In this document: positions 1 to 14,600 of the stretch, piece after piece
How the letters are laid out: every line of letters starts with the position of its first letter
Position numbering within the stretch: position 1 is the first letter of the stretch
Assembly: GCA_963691655.1 (NCBI GenBank)
Contig: OY829328.1
Location: forward strand, 77,814,400-77,878,399
Source: Toxonevra muliebris
Taxonomy: Eukaryota; Arthropoda; Insecta; Diptera; Pallopteridae
Reading direction: 5' to 3'
DNA: 64,000 bases
Program-made: the position numbers and the translations under genes
The notes under the pieces: generated by a model
What the model saw: only the letters and a program-made list of their open reading frames with translations
The model's database searches: none
Told to the model about the DNA's origin: nothing

Positions 1-119
1 CCCCCGCAATAAGAATTCAACGTCAGGGATGGCATATGGTGGTGCTTTTAAGAGTCTCTCACTTTAATTGAAAAAAGGGTGAAAATCAAAAAAAAAAAAA
101 TTGCATATTCAAAACGTTT

Positions 120-410
120 GGGCAGCGGCCGCATTACCATCCTGATCCGTACGGGAAGGAGTTTTACCTTTTTCAACAGGATGGGGCCTTCCAAAACAAC
201 ACAGTTTGAAAAAAAAAAAATTTATAATTTTTCCCCCAAGATTTGCCTTCCAGCTCCCCGAACTGCCTAATCCCCTGGACTTCGTAATTCCGTCCGTGAT
301 TCATTTAAAAGACGTCTTCTGCTGATTAAGGCTGCCAAAGCAGACACTATTCGAAAATTACTGACTGCACATACAAATCTTCAAATTAAGTTGGTGTTTT
401 TGAAATAAAA
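120..410 (+). pseudogene. Decayed Tc1/mariner-type transposase fragment
   Basis: The stretch at 152-200 reads YGKEFYLFQQDGA, which resembles the second-Asp block of Tc1/mariner DDE transposases. In another frame, 251-310 reads QLPELPNPLDFVI, which resembles the third-acidic block (SPDxNPLDF). The two Asp codons (180-182 and 278-280) lie about 98 nt apart, near the 34-residue spacing of DD34D/E enzymes. A homopolymer A run between them changes frame and stops follow, so this is a dead remnant. No terminal repeats were found. The family call rests on these two short blocks only. Confidence 0.5.
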
Positions 411-426
411 ATTATTTGTTTTTTTT

Positions 427-466
427 GGGGGGGGGGAGGGGGGGGGGAAGGATGGGGGGGGAGGGT
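427..466 (+). repeat. Poly-G / G-rich tract
   Basis: Uninterrupted G runs of 7-10 bases separated by single A or short spacers, in otherwise AT-rich DNA. The tract contains at least four G runs and could form a G-quadruplex on the plus strand. It lies 3' of the Picot coding region. Confidence 0.85.
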
Positions 467-2339
467 TGTTGTCATCTGACAGGAATTTGTCAGAATTTCT
501 TTCAAAAAGTTTTTAAGAGAGCAAATAACTTCTTTTTTTTGTTAATACCAGCAATTCGCTCTCAAAAAACTTGAGCTTTGAGAGAAAATTGCTGCTACTT
601 TTTTTGCAGATGTTAACTCCGCCTTGGAAAGGTAGTGCTGTTTGGTGTTGATACTTTGCGATATTATTACAAAATGAAAAATTTATTACTTTACTATTTT
701 TTTTCAATATATTTAAAACTTTTTTTTTTGGAACCATCGTGGCAACACCGATATCTTATGTGTCTGAGAGAGCGAAGGAGACACCATCAGCAGCCACCAG
801 TGTTCTCATTTGAACTACAATTATAGCATTGTTGCTTTTCTCTCTATGTGCTCTCTCCCTCTCTTATATTTACTTACTCTCCATATACATACATAACTGT
901 TCTGTACACACATATGCATGTGCGTTTGTTAATGTGTAAGTATACACAGCAATATCAACTTCGCTTTTATATTAATTTCCACCTTTTGCGCTTTCCTTAC
1001 TCTGACTCCATGATCCAGTTGAATCTTTTAGAAAAAAGATGTGATTAATGATTTACTAACTAAAAACTGGGGTACAACTATTTGCAAATGGAGATTATAG
1101 TGTATTTTGGGAACCTCTAGTGACCCTCTAGTGAGATATTAAGGATCTTACCCAAAAGAAATTTCGATTTTGAAAAATTAATTATAAACAATTTCAATTC
1201 CATTTGAGGAAAGTATATAAATAAAATTGTGTCTTTTTATTGTTTTTGAATTTACAAGTGCTTTTTGAATTAATGTTTCGGTTTTTTCTTGTCGAAAAAA
1301 AATAAAATCTTATACAAATCCTAATAACAAATCTTTTGTAGTTTTTTTGTTTTTTTTTTTTTTTTTGTTTAGCTATCACATTTAAAATTATTATTATTAT
1401 TACATTATGAAGGCAATTAGATTATGGTATAACAAATTTAATTTTAATTTTCAATGCAAAATTATTGTCTTTGATAAAAATAAAATTCAAAATATTTGTG
1501 CAAAAATACAAATAAAAAAAAAAAAGAAGAAAAATAAATAAAAATTAAAAAACAAATTTTCATTTCGTTTTCCAAATAATAATGTTGAGGTATACTAATT
1601 ACATTTTAGTTTCTTTGCAACTTTTCGTTTTAATAATAAAAAAAATATATTTATACTATGTATAAGGAATTTATATTTATGCTTTGTATATTTAAAAAAA
1701 AAAATTAATAATTAATTTAAACTTAAGCTCGAAGAACTCATACTGACATTAGTTATTATCATTATTTTGCTACTACAATTTTATACTACAAAAACAATTA
1801 CAATTTAATATTGTAATGCTATGTCAAAAAACAAAAAATAAAATTTACTAACAGCTGCAAACAAAAATATAAATAAACTTAACAATAAAAATTAATTAAT
1901 TAATTTAATTTCAATAAAATAGTTAAAAATTATTAAATTTTTTAATAATTCTAACGCATTCTCACTCATATCTTTTCGTGTTTTTTGTTTTTGTCTTACA
2001 ACTTATTGCAGAATTGGCATGTTAAAAACTTTCATAATTGTCTTTTTGTGTGTGTGTTTTTTGTTTTTGTTTTGTGTTTTTGAATAGTCTATTTAATTTT
2101 TAATACAATTTAATAAAATTATCTGTTTGTGTCTGCATTGAAAGTTTGTTTCGTTTTGCTTTTCCTGCTATTTAGATTTTTATCCCCAACTTTCGATTGT
2201 TTGTTTTTTTTTGTTATTACCCCCCTCAAATATACATAGAAATATCTAAACTTAAACCTAAAAATTAAAATTTATTATTGTTTTATATTTCTCGGCGGCT
2301 TTTTGTTATTATTATTATTATTTTTTTTTTGTCTTATTG
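467..2339. other. 3' flank / probable 3' UTR of Picot, no other gene seen
   Basis: Very AT-rich DNA with homopolymer runs and no convincing coding sequence on either strand. Its upper part should be the Picot 3' UTR because it directly follows the stop codon at 2340-2342 on the minus strand. Where transcription ends cannot be read from the sequence. Confidence 0.5.
2271..2276 (-). terminator. Candidate polyadenylation signal AATAAA for Picot
   Basis: AATAAA on the minus strand 64 nt 3' of the Picot stop codon. The region is so AT-rich that other AATAAA-like hexamers occur downstream, so this is only the nearest candidate. Confidence 0.3.
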
Positions 2340-2627
2340 TTAATGCCCAGTTTCGGTGATATTTCTACCTGCAACTGTAGAAATTATATGTGCATTAAGA
2401 TTGACACCATTCGTAATTGCATTTATATTTGCATTACCATTGGCATTACCATTTCGATTTCTATCAGTTTCGGAATTCGTTGTATCTCCGACAGCTGGTG
2501 TTACATCGTTTTTGGGATTATCCCACCATTGGCGACGACCCGATGCGAAGATATTATAGAATGTACCACAAAATAGATAAACACCGGCAGCAATGAAGAA
2601 GACTTTCTGCCACTGAGCTATGGTTGG
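2340..2627 (-). CDS. Picot: Picot coding exon 7 (C terminus)
   Basis: Begins PTIAQWQKVFFIAAGVYLFC (last membrane segment), then FASGRRQWWDNP and a polar tail with repeated Asn (NGNANGNANINA), ending ETGH and TAA. The tail is low-complexity and likely fast-evolving. Confidence 0.92.
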   Translation of the reverse strand, partial: PTIAQWQKVFFIAAGVYLFCGTFYNIFASGRRQWWDNPKNDVTPAVGDTTNSETDRNRNGNANGNANINAITNGVNLNAHIISTVAGRNITETGH

Positions 2628-5600
2628 CTATAGAAAAAAAAAAGAAAAAGAAAATTAGAATTATATATTTCCTTTATAAAACTATTTTGTTGTTATACAA
2701 CTTACCTTATTATTAATTAAATTACCCGCAGCTATTGGTGCCAGCAGTCCCGCCAAATTCGCCGAGCAATTTGTTATCGCCATTAAGAAGCCGGCAAAAC
2801 GTGGTGACAAATCTAAATGATTAATTTTGAAACCAGAATAAATGCCACCATTCAAGCCAACACCAATGGTGAGTATAGCTAGTGTTGTGGCACGATCACA
2901 ACCAGTGTATGAGGCAGCTATGAGTGCAATACCTGGACCATATTGACCTAAGAGGGAGAAAGACACAAAGTAAAAATTAGCAAAAGTTTCAATAGAAAAT
3001 CAAAAATATTATAATCTCACAGAAAATACATAATAGATGGCGTTGTGTGCACAGTTTTAAAAGCATTGTAAAAATAAAGTTTTCAAACCAGAAAAAGAAA
3101 CTGCTGCAATTCATTGCATAACAGGGATGATAAATGGATTTTTTTCAACGGAGTGTTCGGTTTCGGCACCAGAATTCCTATTTCTGGCTTTCGGTTATGT
3201 TTTTATGAGCCGTTTTCAACAATTTTATACCCCAAATTGTCATTTTTTTGTTTTTAATACGTGGTTAAATTCATAAATGAAGGGCAGTACTAATGTATTC
3301 AAAATTTATGTATCTAAAATGTACTGAGATCCATTTAATTAAAAAGTTAGATGAGCTAGGGCAGAATTAGCTTTTCGCATATATAGCTAGAATCTTTCTT
3401 TGAGGAGTAATTTTTTTTTTGTTTCTTTTGCCTTATTATTTTTGAAATATTTTAGGATCTGAAAAATCAAAATTTCTATATTCAACGATACAAATTCTTG
3501 ATGAAAAAAAAATTAAGAAAAAATACAATTCCAAATACCAAATATCATTATTATTTCATAACGAATCGAATGGTGTTGCTCATTATCTTTTTTCCTGCTA
3601 ACAATTTTTTTAGTGCTTTTTAAAGTTTAAAAAAATTCTTAAGTTACAAAAAACCAAAAACAATTCGCTACTTACCAATACTGTTAATAAGCTTCCTTGT
3701 TTTTGTGTGTGAGAAACGATTCGATGATATCATCCAATCGGCAATAACCGAAATAAACATCGAGAACAGCCACATAGCCAAGTAGGGCAGTGAAGACAAC
3801 AGACCGTTAGCCTTCAGTGAGAAACGTAGTACTTGCTTCATATAAGTAGGGAGCTCGGTCATTAGAGTTTCATAACCATAATTATGACCCATATGTGCCA
3901 AAAGTATAGCATAGAAGGGAAGACATTTCAAAATGCTCTTATAAGGGATTGGAGGACTCTGTAATATAAACAAAAAAATTAAAAATTAAGTTTTTCATCC
4001 TACTAAAGTAAACCTTCTCCACTTACCTTATCTTCAGTATCACCCCAAAGTGAAGTATTAATATATTTCTTTTCACGTTCATCAATAGTTGGATGTGATG
4101 ATGGATCTTCATAGACATAAATTAAAAATAATATTGACCATATCGTACCCACAGCACCGAATACATAAAATATTGATGGCCAACCGCCAGAGAAACCATA
4201 TTCTGCTAATAAACCAGACAGCGGCATCGATATAATCGTTCCAAATTGTGCACCCGCATATACCGCCGCACCCATTCGTGAACGTTCATTCGGCGGTATC
4301 CATTTGGCAAGTAACGCATGCGTGCACGGGACAATGGGTCCCTCACCGAGACCTTGTATAAAACGTACAGCGCACAGCCCATAAACGCCACCTTCAAAGG
4401 CGGCAACAGGTACAAGGAAAGCAAATACTGAATTTATCAGCATACCCCAGCCAAGAAAACGTAAGGCGCCGTATTTTTTCGCTAGTATACCGAAGGGAAT
4501 CTGTGTTGGAATAGGGTTAAATAATTAGAAATTTATTTTTATTATTATTAGTAAACAGTACAATTTGTACAAACCTGTGTTATGACATAACCATAGAAGA
4601 ATGAGGATAATATATAACCTTGTAAACTGGAACTCCAGGCAAATTCACCATCTTGACCGTTGTCCTTTAAGAAAAATTTTAAAATTTTGTTTAATTTATT
4701 AAAGTTTTATTTTTTTTTATTTTGATTTCTTGAACTTACGACTGCTGTTAAATTGGAATCTGGACATTCATCATCCACGACTTCTTCAGCTCCTTCATTG
4801 ATTGCTGTGTGATTGACCATTGCGACAATGGCAACGGACATATTTGTACGCATTACATAAGCATTTGCCATGCCCAAAAAGAGCATGAATGTGACAAAAT
4901 AACGAGTGTTGCACCATCCTGAAAATAAAAGAGAAAGAAAAATTAGTTTTTTAACAAAATTTTAATATTTCTTTAGTAGTTTGAATTGAAGAAGTAGAAT
5001 TATCAGAGACTTGTAGTATTTATTTTAACCTTGCTGAACCTGAAAACAGATTGGTACAAAATTTGCTTGAATGATGAATCTATTATTTGAGTAACGCACT
5101 TATCTGATTCCCGAACCATTGAGATATTTCTACTCGAGAGGAGTGAGAGGGGTCTGCTGTGAAGCCCAGCAGTTATACATCGAGAATATGAGATTTGACT
5201 TTCATTTTTTGAAATCGATGAAGTACAGTAGATGCCAAGGACGTGGCGTTTATGTCCAACACCTTTACGGGAAATAATAGTAAATGGTTGGCCCTAATAC
5301 ATTTTTTTGTCCTCTCGAAAATTTTCGTTTTTTTCATAAGCAGCAATCTAAAGGCATAAAATATTTATAGCAAAAGGAAAAACCACATTCCTTCCCCCGC
5401 TTTTCCTTGGATAAGCTAATGACTAGATCTAAAAAGGGCAGATAGTATTTAATTCATTACATTGCCAATCCATTTCGGTAATCAGAGATCGTGAAAGTAT
5501 ATAGTGCTAATATTAACCCAGAACATTATCGGATCCTAGAAAAAGTTTTGAGATTAATTTTCTTCCTTCCCCTCTACCCCCTTATCAATGAAAATCTCAT

Positions 5601-8600
5601 ACATTTTATAATTAGGCATGAATCAAAAAAAAAAAAAAAAATAAAATAAAAAAAAATGGGGCAAAGAAACTAAAACCCTTAGGAAATGTCAAGATCCTCT
5701 AATGCTGAACCAGAAAATTGATATTGTGCTGACTGAATCTAACAAAAACCACGACCAAATCTAGTAAGCTTTTTATTTAGTTTATTTGATACAGAAACCG
5801 AAATAAACCCATCAATAGCAGGTTTTAATTCCAGAGACCGTGTTAGCCTAACATGCCAATATTCGCTCGGAATTGATATCAAAACAGACAAAGTACCGAA
5901 AAATTTAATTAGAAGTTATATTCTTAAGCTCTGGTATTCAAAGACTTATTGTTATTAGTTGAAGGATGGAGCGACGCGAAAGTTAGGCACTGCAATCTAT
6001 AAGATCTATTGTACCAAAACCCCAAGTTATGAAAGAAAGACAGGAAGAGAAAAACAAAGATAGATAAAAAACCATACCCTAGCCGAGAACCGAACTAGGG
6101 TCTTCAGAGACAATAGTCTGGCACGCTGCCACTAAGCTACAGTGGCGATGGTTGTACCTACAGTTTAACGCCGGTTGTGAACGGCGGTGTGGCAATTTGT
6201 TATCACTTGGTGGTTTTGCCATTGCCTACAAAGATTTGTATTTGTATATCGATAGTGAATATAAGAATTTTTATCAGAATTACTACCCGACTAAGACGGG
6301 AATCGAACCTGAAACCTTCTGCGTGAAAGTCTAGTGCACTATTTACTAGATTATTAAGATCGTCCTTTCAATACTTATTGAGGTTAAAGTAATGATGAAT
6401 AGCATAGATAGAAAACCACCGCACTTTTGAAATTTTTTAACCTCAAAGAAAGTCATGTCAAAGAGAGTACTGAGTTCCTCAATCAGTTGTGATTTACTTT
6501 TACAAAAATGTCATATAGTATATCTCCCTAACCTTCATCTTTATGTTTTTTTCACAATTTCTTTCTAATGCTCTTCTAAACCATCATCTATAAAATTTTC
6601 CTAATTTTATTCCATATATATTTTTCTAGGCTTTTATTTATTTTCCACAGCCTTCATTTATTTGTTTTTCCAAACCTTTATTTATATATTTTTGTATCAC
6701 TTTTTTAACGTTTTTTTCAAACCTTCATCAATATGTTTTTCTAAAACTTTAAAAATTCTGAAAATGGACGGAATTCGGAAAATAAACGAAATTCTAAAAA
6801 TGAACGAAACTCGGAAAATGGACAAAATTTTGAAAATGGACAGAATTCCAAAAATGGGCAAAATTCTGAAAATGGACGGAATTCGGAAAATAAACAAAAT
6901 TCTAAAAATTTACAAAATTCTGACAATGGACAACATTTTTAAAATGGACAAAATTCTGAAAATGGACGAAACTCGGAAAATGGACAGAATTCTGAAAATG
7001 GACAGAATTCTGAAAGTGGACGAAATTCTTAAAATGATCAAAATTCTGAAAATAGACAAAATTCTAAAAACGAACGAAACTCGGAAAATGGACCAAATTC
7101 TTAAAATGGACAAAATTCTGAAAGTGGACGAAATTCGTAAAATGATCAAAATTCTGAAAATAGACAAAATTCTAAAAACGAACGAAACTCGGAAAATGGA
7201 CAAAATTCGGAAAATGGACAAAATTCCAAAAATGGGCAGAATTCTGAAAATGGACGAAATTCTCAAAATGGGCAAAATTATGAAAATGGACGGAATTCGG
7301 AAAATAAACGAAATTCTAAAAATTTACAAAATTCTGAAAATGAACAAAATTTTTAAAATGGAGAAAATTCTGAAAATGGACAAAACTCTGAAAATGGACG
7401 AAACTCGGAAAATGGACGAAAATGGTCAAAATTCTGAAAATGGACGAAACTCGGAAAATGGACCAAATTCTTAAAATGGGCAAAATTCTGAAAATGGGCA
7501 AAATTCTGAAAATGGACGAAATTCTTAAAATGGACAAAATTCTGAAAATACTAAATTCTTTAAATGGGCCAAATTCTGAAATTGGACAACATTTTGAAAA
7601 TATGAATAATTGTGGAACATGGATCTCTAAAAGATTCTTTAGATCGCAGATCAAAATTCTTGGCAAATTGAGAGGAAATAGATGCTGGCTGTTTAGAGGG
7701 TCAAAATCCGTTTCATTTGCACGACTTAATTCAGAAGCAACGATCATAACTGAGAAAATAATTGTGAAAGAGGGGAAGGGGGGGGAGCTTAATCCAAAAA
7801 CCTTCGAACCGACAGAGATCTTTGCACAGATATTTAATAGGTGGCGTCATTATCGATTTTTAATTCAGAATTGTAAACTCATCAATTCAAATTTAGAAAG
7901 AGTCAATTTCAATTTAGAAATCGTTAGTTTAAATTCAGGAAACGTCAAATTGAATTCTAAAAGAGAAAGAGTCGATTTGAAGTCGGAAAGTCTTAATTTT
8001 AATGTAGAAATCATCAACCTTCATCTATATGTTTTTTGGAACCTTTACCTATTTGTTCTTTTTTCTTATCTTCATCTATATGCTTTCCCAAGCCTTCATT
8101 TGTATACAGTCTTTTCAACAAGAGCGTGTTCAGCTTAATTTTACAAACAAGTTTAAGTACCAAGTTGTGCTTTATTTGCAACATTCAACATTTCATTGCG
8201 AATTGCGCTATATAACATTTCAAACAATCGCAATTACAATTTCGTTGTACAAGCAATTTTTCAAATCGAGCTCCGTGTATGCAAAACGTCTTTAAGCTAT
8301 CATTATTTGCTCACATCCAGAGGAATCCAAAATGTCCTAGGGGGGTGCTGCAAATACGTTAAGAAGTTGAAGGCATTCTTAAAGAAATGAAATCAGCAAT
8401 TTTTATGATCCCACAGTGTTTACGACTTACCAAATCATTGTGCTTCCAAAGCAACATCAAAGCAGCAGGATTCGGTGATAGCATGAGTTTTTGAAGCTAA
8501 TCCTAACATTACACCTGAGGCAGCCCAACAAAAACTGTCGCTAAAGGTCATTAACACATCACTTAGTAAAATCAAAAACCGTTTTAACGAATTTCAAATT

Positions 8601-11600
8601 AAATTCTGAGCTATCATAACCAAGCTCTTACTGACGACAAAATAAATAATAAACAAACAAAAAATGGCAGGAGTGAGCTGTCGAACATATGGATAATGAT
8701 TGGATCGATGTGGCCTTTACAGACGAATCTTTTTTTTGGACGGCAGGTACCATAATATGTGGTACCTGGTCCTGCTCATTAAGGGCAATAAGATGGCTCT
8801 GAGATTAGTTAAGCATCCATGAAGAGCTCATGTTTGGGGATGCTTTACAAAATAGAGTTTCGACAGGATAATCATGTTTACGAGGAATTTGGATAACCAG
8901 TCCATAATTCATTTATACCAGCGTAGACTCTTATCTTCTGCCAATAACTGGTCCGTGAAAGGAAATCGAAATTGAGTACTTTAAGAGGACTGGACCCCAA
9001 CCATCAAATGCAATTGTGCAGTAAGTGAAAAGAAAAAAAAAAGGACAAGCATTTTGGACTGCGCCTCTCAATCTCCAGATGCCAACCACATTGAACATTT
9101 TTGAGCAATTATTAAGCTTAAGATGAGCAGAAAAAATGCTAAGAGCATTGCCTAATTGAAACGGTAGTTTAAATAAAAATGGCGCAGTTTGCAGCAATCA
9201 TACGCCGAAAATTCTAGAGATAGTATGACCTCGCGTTACCACGAAATTACTCAAAATTGTGGTAGCTGGACACTATATTGATATGTCAGCGCATTGGACA
9301 AAAAAATGTTTAAAAATAATCTGGGATATTTTTTTTGATTGGGGCATTTTTTGAAGGGCTTACGTTGTACACGCTCTTGTTGAAAAGACTGTATTTTTCT
9401 GGATCTTCATCTAAATGTTTTTTGAAACCTTCATCTATACGTTTTTCAAACCATTATTTACATGTTTTTCTAAACTTATTCATATGTTTTTATTCATATG
9501 TTTTTCCAATCCTTCATCTGAAAGATTTTTTCAACCTTCACCCATAAGTTTCTCCTCACCTTCATTTTCATACATGATTTTGTATACCCATTAATTTTTC
9601 ACTCATCTGTAGGATAAAAAATTGTCGTCGAGGTATATTTACTAATCACGCGAATAATTCTTTATCAATTTTCGTACAAAAGAATGACCTACAACATCAA
9701 AGCAATTTTCCTAAAAAACACAACCCCAAACCAGCAAAGAATAATCAGTCAGGGATAAAGTCAAGGGATCCCAATAAATTTATTTTGATTACATCATAGT
9801 TTAATTTAATAAACAATAATAAAAATTACTATACAATTAACAATGAAAAATAATTATGAAATATTTTTCCTCGGTTAAAAGGAAAAAAAAAATAATTCAA
9901 GCAGACAGACAAAAATCACAAGCACATGTGGATATGCAAATTGGCCAGACATTTCCGAATAAATGAGTCTATGAAGACGCCATAATTGTAGTTCGCATAT
10001 AAAAATAAATGTACATATACCGGCTAATTTAAAAAGAAATTAATTTACACTATTAAACCGCCTCACAGTTTAGGCCAATTAACAAATATAAGTTAGAAGA
10101 AAAAAAAAAGAAAAAAAAAATTATACAAATTTGAGTATGACTAAGTGTACGCTAAAAGCGTATAAAATTATTATGCTGAAATATTATTCTAGGTATTTGT
10201 ATTTCACGTGCTTTTCTATGTAAGATAAGAAAAGCAATACAATTATTTATTATTCGGTTGGTATCAGTGAACTGCAGATGCTATCTTATTTACTTGGCCA
10301 AGTTATGTTACGTTTTTTGTTTGTTTGTCAATTTGAAAGAGGCCATGGGATTATCTCGCTCTACCACTGCTGTGAATGGTTTATTAGTTCTCTGAGTCAT
10401 GTGAGATTATTACGTTGTATTTTATCTATGATTTGTCAGCTTTAAGCACATTTGTTTTTCTTTTGTTGCACGAATTTTTAGAATTTTATTAACTCATTTG
10501 TTAGGGTGTAATGCGAGTTAGACTTAATGAAAAAACTGGTCATGTAATTCAGAAATACATATGCACTATAGAAATATTTGGCAAAATTTTATTAATTATT
10601 TGTTCAAGGTACAATTGCCAAAGACCTTCAATTGTAATCAATAAACAAACAAAAAATTAAATTGAAATAAAAATAAAAATGTTATAAAGAAAAATGTCAA
10701 CAAGAAATTTTTAATAAAAATTTAGAAAATTTATGCAAATATGGTATTAAAATGTCGCCCTGGAGTTAATTATGTTTTTCCAGTAAACAGCGATCTAAAC
10801 AACAATAACAAACAAACAAATATATTGGAAGTCATTTTTATAATTTATTTCTTTATTAAAGATTATACAGTAATAAATTATTCTACAAATAAGACAAGCA
10901 GCGCTAGCATTATAGGCCAACAGCTGAGTATTTAACCATAAGTTTATACAACTTATCTAAATAAAAAACAAAAGTATTTAGTTGCATTTTATTTTTACAT
11001 ACAAACATTCCAAAGTTATGTATTTATTTTTTTTTATTGTTAAAATAAGCAATTAATATTTTGAGTTTATTACGGAAGACATTTGCTTTTTTTTCCAAAT
11101 ATGTTCAGTTGAAGTTATATTGAAAGCTGCAGGAAATACTAGAAATAATTTTGTGAAGTAACAAAATTAACTTGACTGTTAAATATGAACAATTGTTTTA
11201 GATTTTCTTTTCATATATTTTCGTATATTTTTGAAACAAAATTTGTTAAATAGTTATGACTAACCATCTGAAAAACGCAACACATTAATTACTTATAATT
11301 AGTTAGCTGTTGAAATGCAGCAGTCAGTCACACCTACAAAACAGTCATAACAATTGAAACACTTTGGCTTTCTATTATAAATAATTTCCATAATATGTAA
11401 ATCATGTACATATGCACTTAAAATCATATTAAAAACACACATCAAACATAAACATTCTTTATAGCCATAATAAAATGACCGCTTTGACTTCTCACGCGAC
11501 TTAATAAACAAACAACAATTCGCGCTATTCATATTTATTTTTGCATAGAATGGCAAAAAAAAATGTTTGTAATAATGAAAAGAGAAAATGAAATGAATAT

Positions 11601-14600
11601 CATTGCAAAATTTTTTTTTTTAAATAAAAAATGCGCATGTGTAAGCAACCACACGTATATGTACAGTGTATCACAATGTAACTACACTGTATGAACTAGA
11701 ATGCAGAGGGGTTAATTAAATACAGGTTTTCTTTTATTAGTTTATATTTTAGGTTTGAAATCGGCACTTAGTTTAAAGTTGCTATATTTGATCAGGAATA
11801 GGACAGAAAAGCAGAACTCCCTTAAATAGTTCATAGCGGATCAGCAAAATGTTTGAAAACACGAATCTCAAATAACCAGTTTCAGGTTGAACTTTGAACG
11901 TTCAACACTTCTGTATCTGAATGGGATTGAAAAGTCGGGCATTAACCCTATTCACCCTTTAGAGCAAAGTAACGCAGTAACAGGTTAAAAGTGTAATGCA
12001 CAATTATTTTACAATAACAAAATATATGACATTTGTTTTTACTCTCGCTTTATTCTTTTATTTTGGTTTGAACCTTGACTAAAATATTTATTATATTGTT
12101 ACCCTGAGTAAAAGAGAAAATCAGTGCTGTCTACTTCTTTATTTATACGACAACAAGAAATAAAAAACAGGAGTTTTGTTGCTAGTACATTAGATTGGCA
12201 ACACTGATCGTATAGAAAAAAAAGAGCTAATTGATATTTATCATAGAGTGCACTCTTTCACTTGTAGTTGCTCTCACTCTCTAAGGTGAAATGTTATTCT
12301 TTTATACCGTTACTCAGCATTTCACTTTAAAGCAGCAGTGACCACCTATACATACACAATGATCGATTGAGCACTCTTTCTATGGAAATGAGCTCTGTAC
12401 GTGTGAAATTTCTTATGCTCATTTGCCTGCGTGCAAGTGTGATTTAAAGAGTAAATAGGGCTATTGAATGAGTCCATATATGGGCCATTATTCTTGAACT
12501 GCCTCACATTTTGTTGTTGTCTTTTTGTTACGCTTGTACCACTAGATTCAAAAGTACACAACTTTTTTTCTATTTAACGTTCAAACTCGATTCTGAAAGG
12601 GGGTTTCATGCTCTTGAATTATATTTTAAGTTCATTACAAATATTTTTAATTAACTTTATATAGAGAAATTGTAAAATAAAACTTTTTTTTAACTTTTTG
12701 AAGCCTTCAGGTACTATTTTTTACGTCATTTTTTTTTTTTAGCTACAAAAACCTAAAAGGGCAAAACGGTAAACCCAGCAATTTTGGAGATACAAGACTT
12801 TATTGAACGTGTCTCGCCAATTCTTTTTTCTGTGAGTAGTGTTGGTTACGAAAAATCAACCAAAAATCTTTGAGTGTAAGTCTGCTTTTACACACACCGA
12901 TTTTTTCATTAATTTTCTGTTTGTTGGCGAGGGAGGGAAGACGAAAGTCAGTGAGTCAAAATCGGCTGTACCAACGATTTTGCAACGATTTTTGATATTT
13001 GCCTTTTACAAATTCTGCATCTATTTTCCACTCATGTGAAATTGAGAATAACAAAGAAGCAATAGCAATACAAACTCGGTCGGTTGAAATCGTTGTGTAT
13101 AAAAGCTGTCGACGATGGAGCAAAAAAAAAAAAAACAAAAGAGAATCGGTGGGAAACTCGGCCAAAAATTGGTTCATGTAAAACTAGACTAAAAGTAGAC
13201 AAAAAGAGTAATAAACACGAACAATATTCTCACTTTCTCTCTCTCTCTCTCTCGATTTTCATTAGCTCTTCCATTTCTCTCTACTCTTTGCTTCGTTCTT
13301 ATTGACTTTTTTTTACCAAATATAAATATATATACATACAGACTCCAACTCGAGAACATACAACTAAATTAACAAATCAAAAAAGATCTCAACTTATCGA
13401 GTTGTCGGCAGCAAAAGAAGTTTACTGTCATTTTTTTGTTGTGGTGTTTTTGTAAAAGTCTTCTTGTTTTGTTGTTTCTCGTTAGACGATTATATTTGTT
13501 ATTGTTGTTTCTCAAGATTGAGAAAAGAGAACGAATTTATCGAATTTTCCATGGTGAAATCATGTATAAGGGTGATTGTAAAAAATTACAACAATTTCAC
13601 CTTGGCAAAAACAACACCACTTTGTTGATGCAGCCGTAATGGCGGCATACAGTAAATGTCAAAATGAAGAAAAAACGTAACGTTCATAAGAACTGAAAAA
13701 TTTCTATGGATTGAGAAAACTAAACCAACACTGGTGAATAAGGTTATTTTTTTTCAACACATTTCTTCATTTCGAAACATATGAGCTGAGCAGAGAGAGT
13801 GGATTAAAAAAAACACGCTCAGTTTTCAGTTTTCAAATTCTTGCGGTTATGAAATTCCAAATTGCAAAATCATCGTTCAAATGATGTGATGACGTATACC
13901 AAGTTTAAGTTTAATTAACGCAAATACGTATTTAACAAAAAAATATCATATAAACTCATACCCAATTGCATAGCATCTCGTTGAAGTGGAGCGACTTCAT
14001 TCAAGTTCCAAAAGAGAATGTGATCTAAGCGTGTGTCACGTACAGTGGTATTATTATTCATATGCATTTTTGTTTATTTTGTTTTTTAAATATTCGAGTG
14101 CAAAAAATTCGATTGAAAATTTTTACTATCATTCACTAATGTTTTTTGTTTTGTTTTTAAACAATCACAAGCAAAAACCAAAAAAAAAAAAAATTCTATT
14201 GTTTTCAAAAATAATGAAAATCCAGAAAGAAATTTTCACTTTTTACGAACGCGTTTAAAACTTTTCATTATCTATCGTTGTTTTTGTTGCACTTGCAAAG
14301 ACATTTCGCTTTTTTTTTTTAAAGTTTAACGACAAATGCAGTTGGAAAAATAAATTCAAATTAGATTTTTAAAAAAATCTTAAAATGTAACGAAAATGAA
14401 TAAAATTTTTTTATTTTTCGTTACACAATTCGATTATTGTTTTATTTATTTATTGTTGCTGTTACTTGCGCCACGTTTCTGCTACAACTGAACTTTAAAA
14501 ACGTTCTCGGAAATACTTTGGTGGTGGTAAAACTAAAACGCGAAAATTATATGTAAATATAATTATTCATTCTTCTTTAGTGTTTTTTTTTTTTTTTTGC

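Noticed and set aside
2337..2576. Plus-strand frame rich in Ile/Cys
   Set aside because: Antisense to Picot exon 7 and its Asn-rich codons.
6662..7474. 270-codon open frame with KMD/KIL repeats
   Set aside because: Produced entirely by the 18-bp array; other frames on both strands are open for the same reason.
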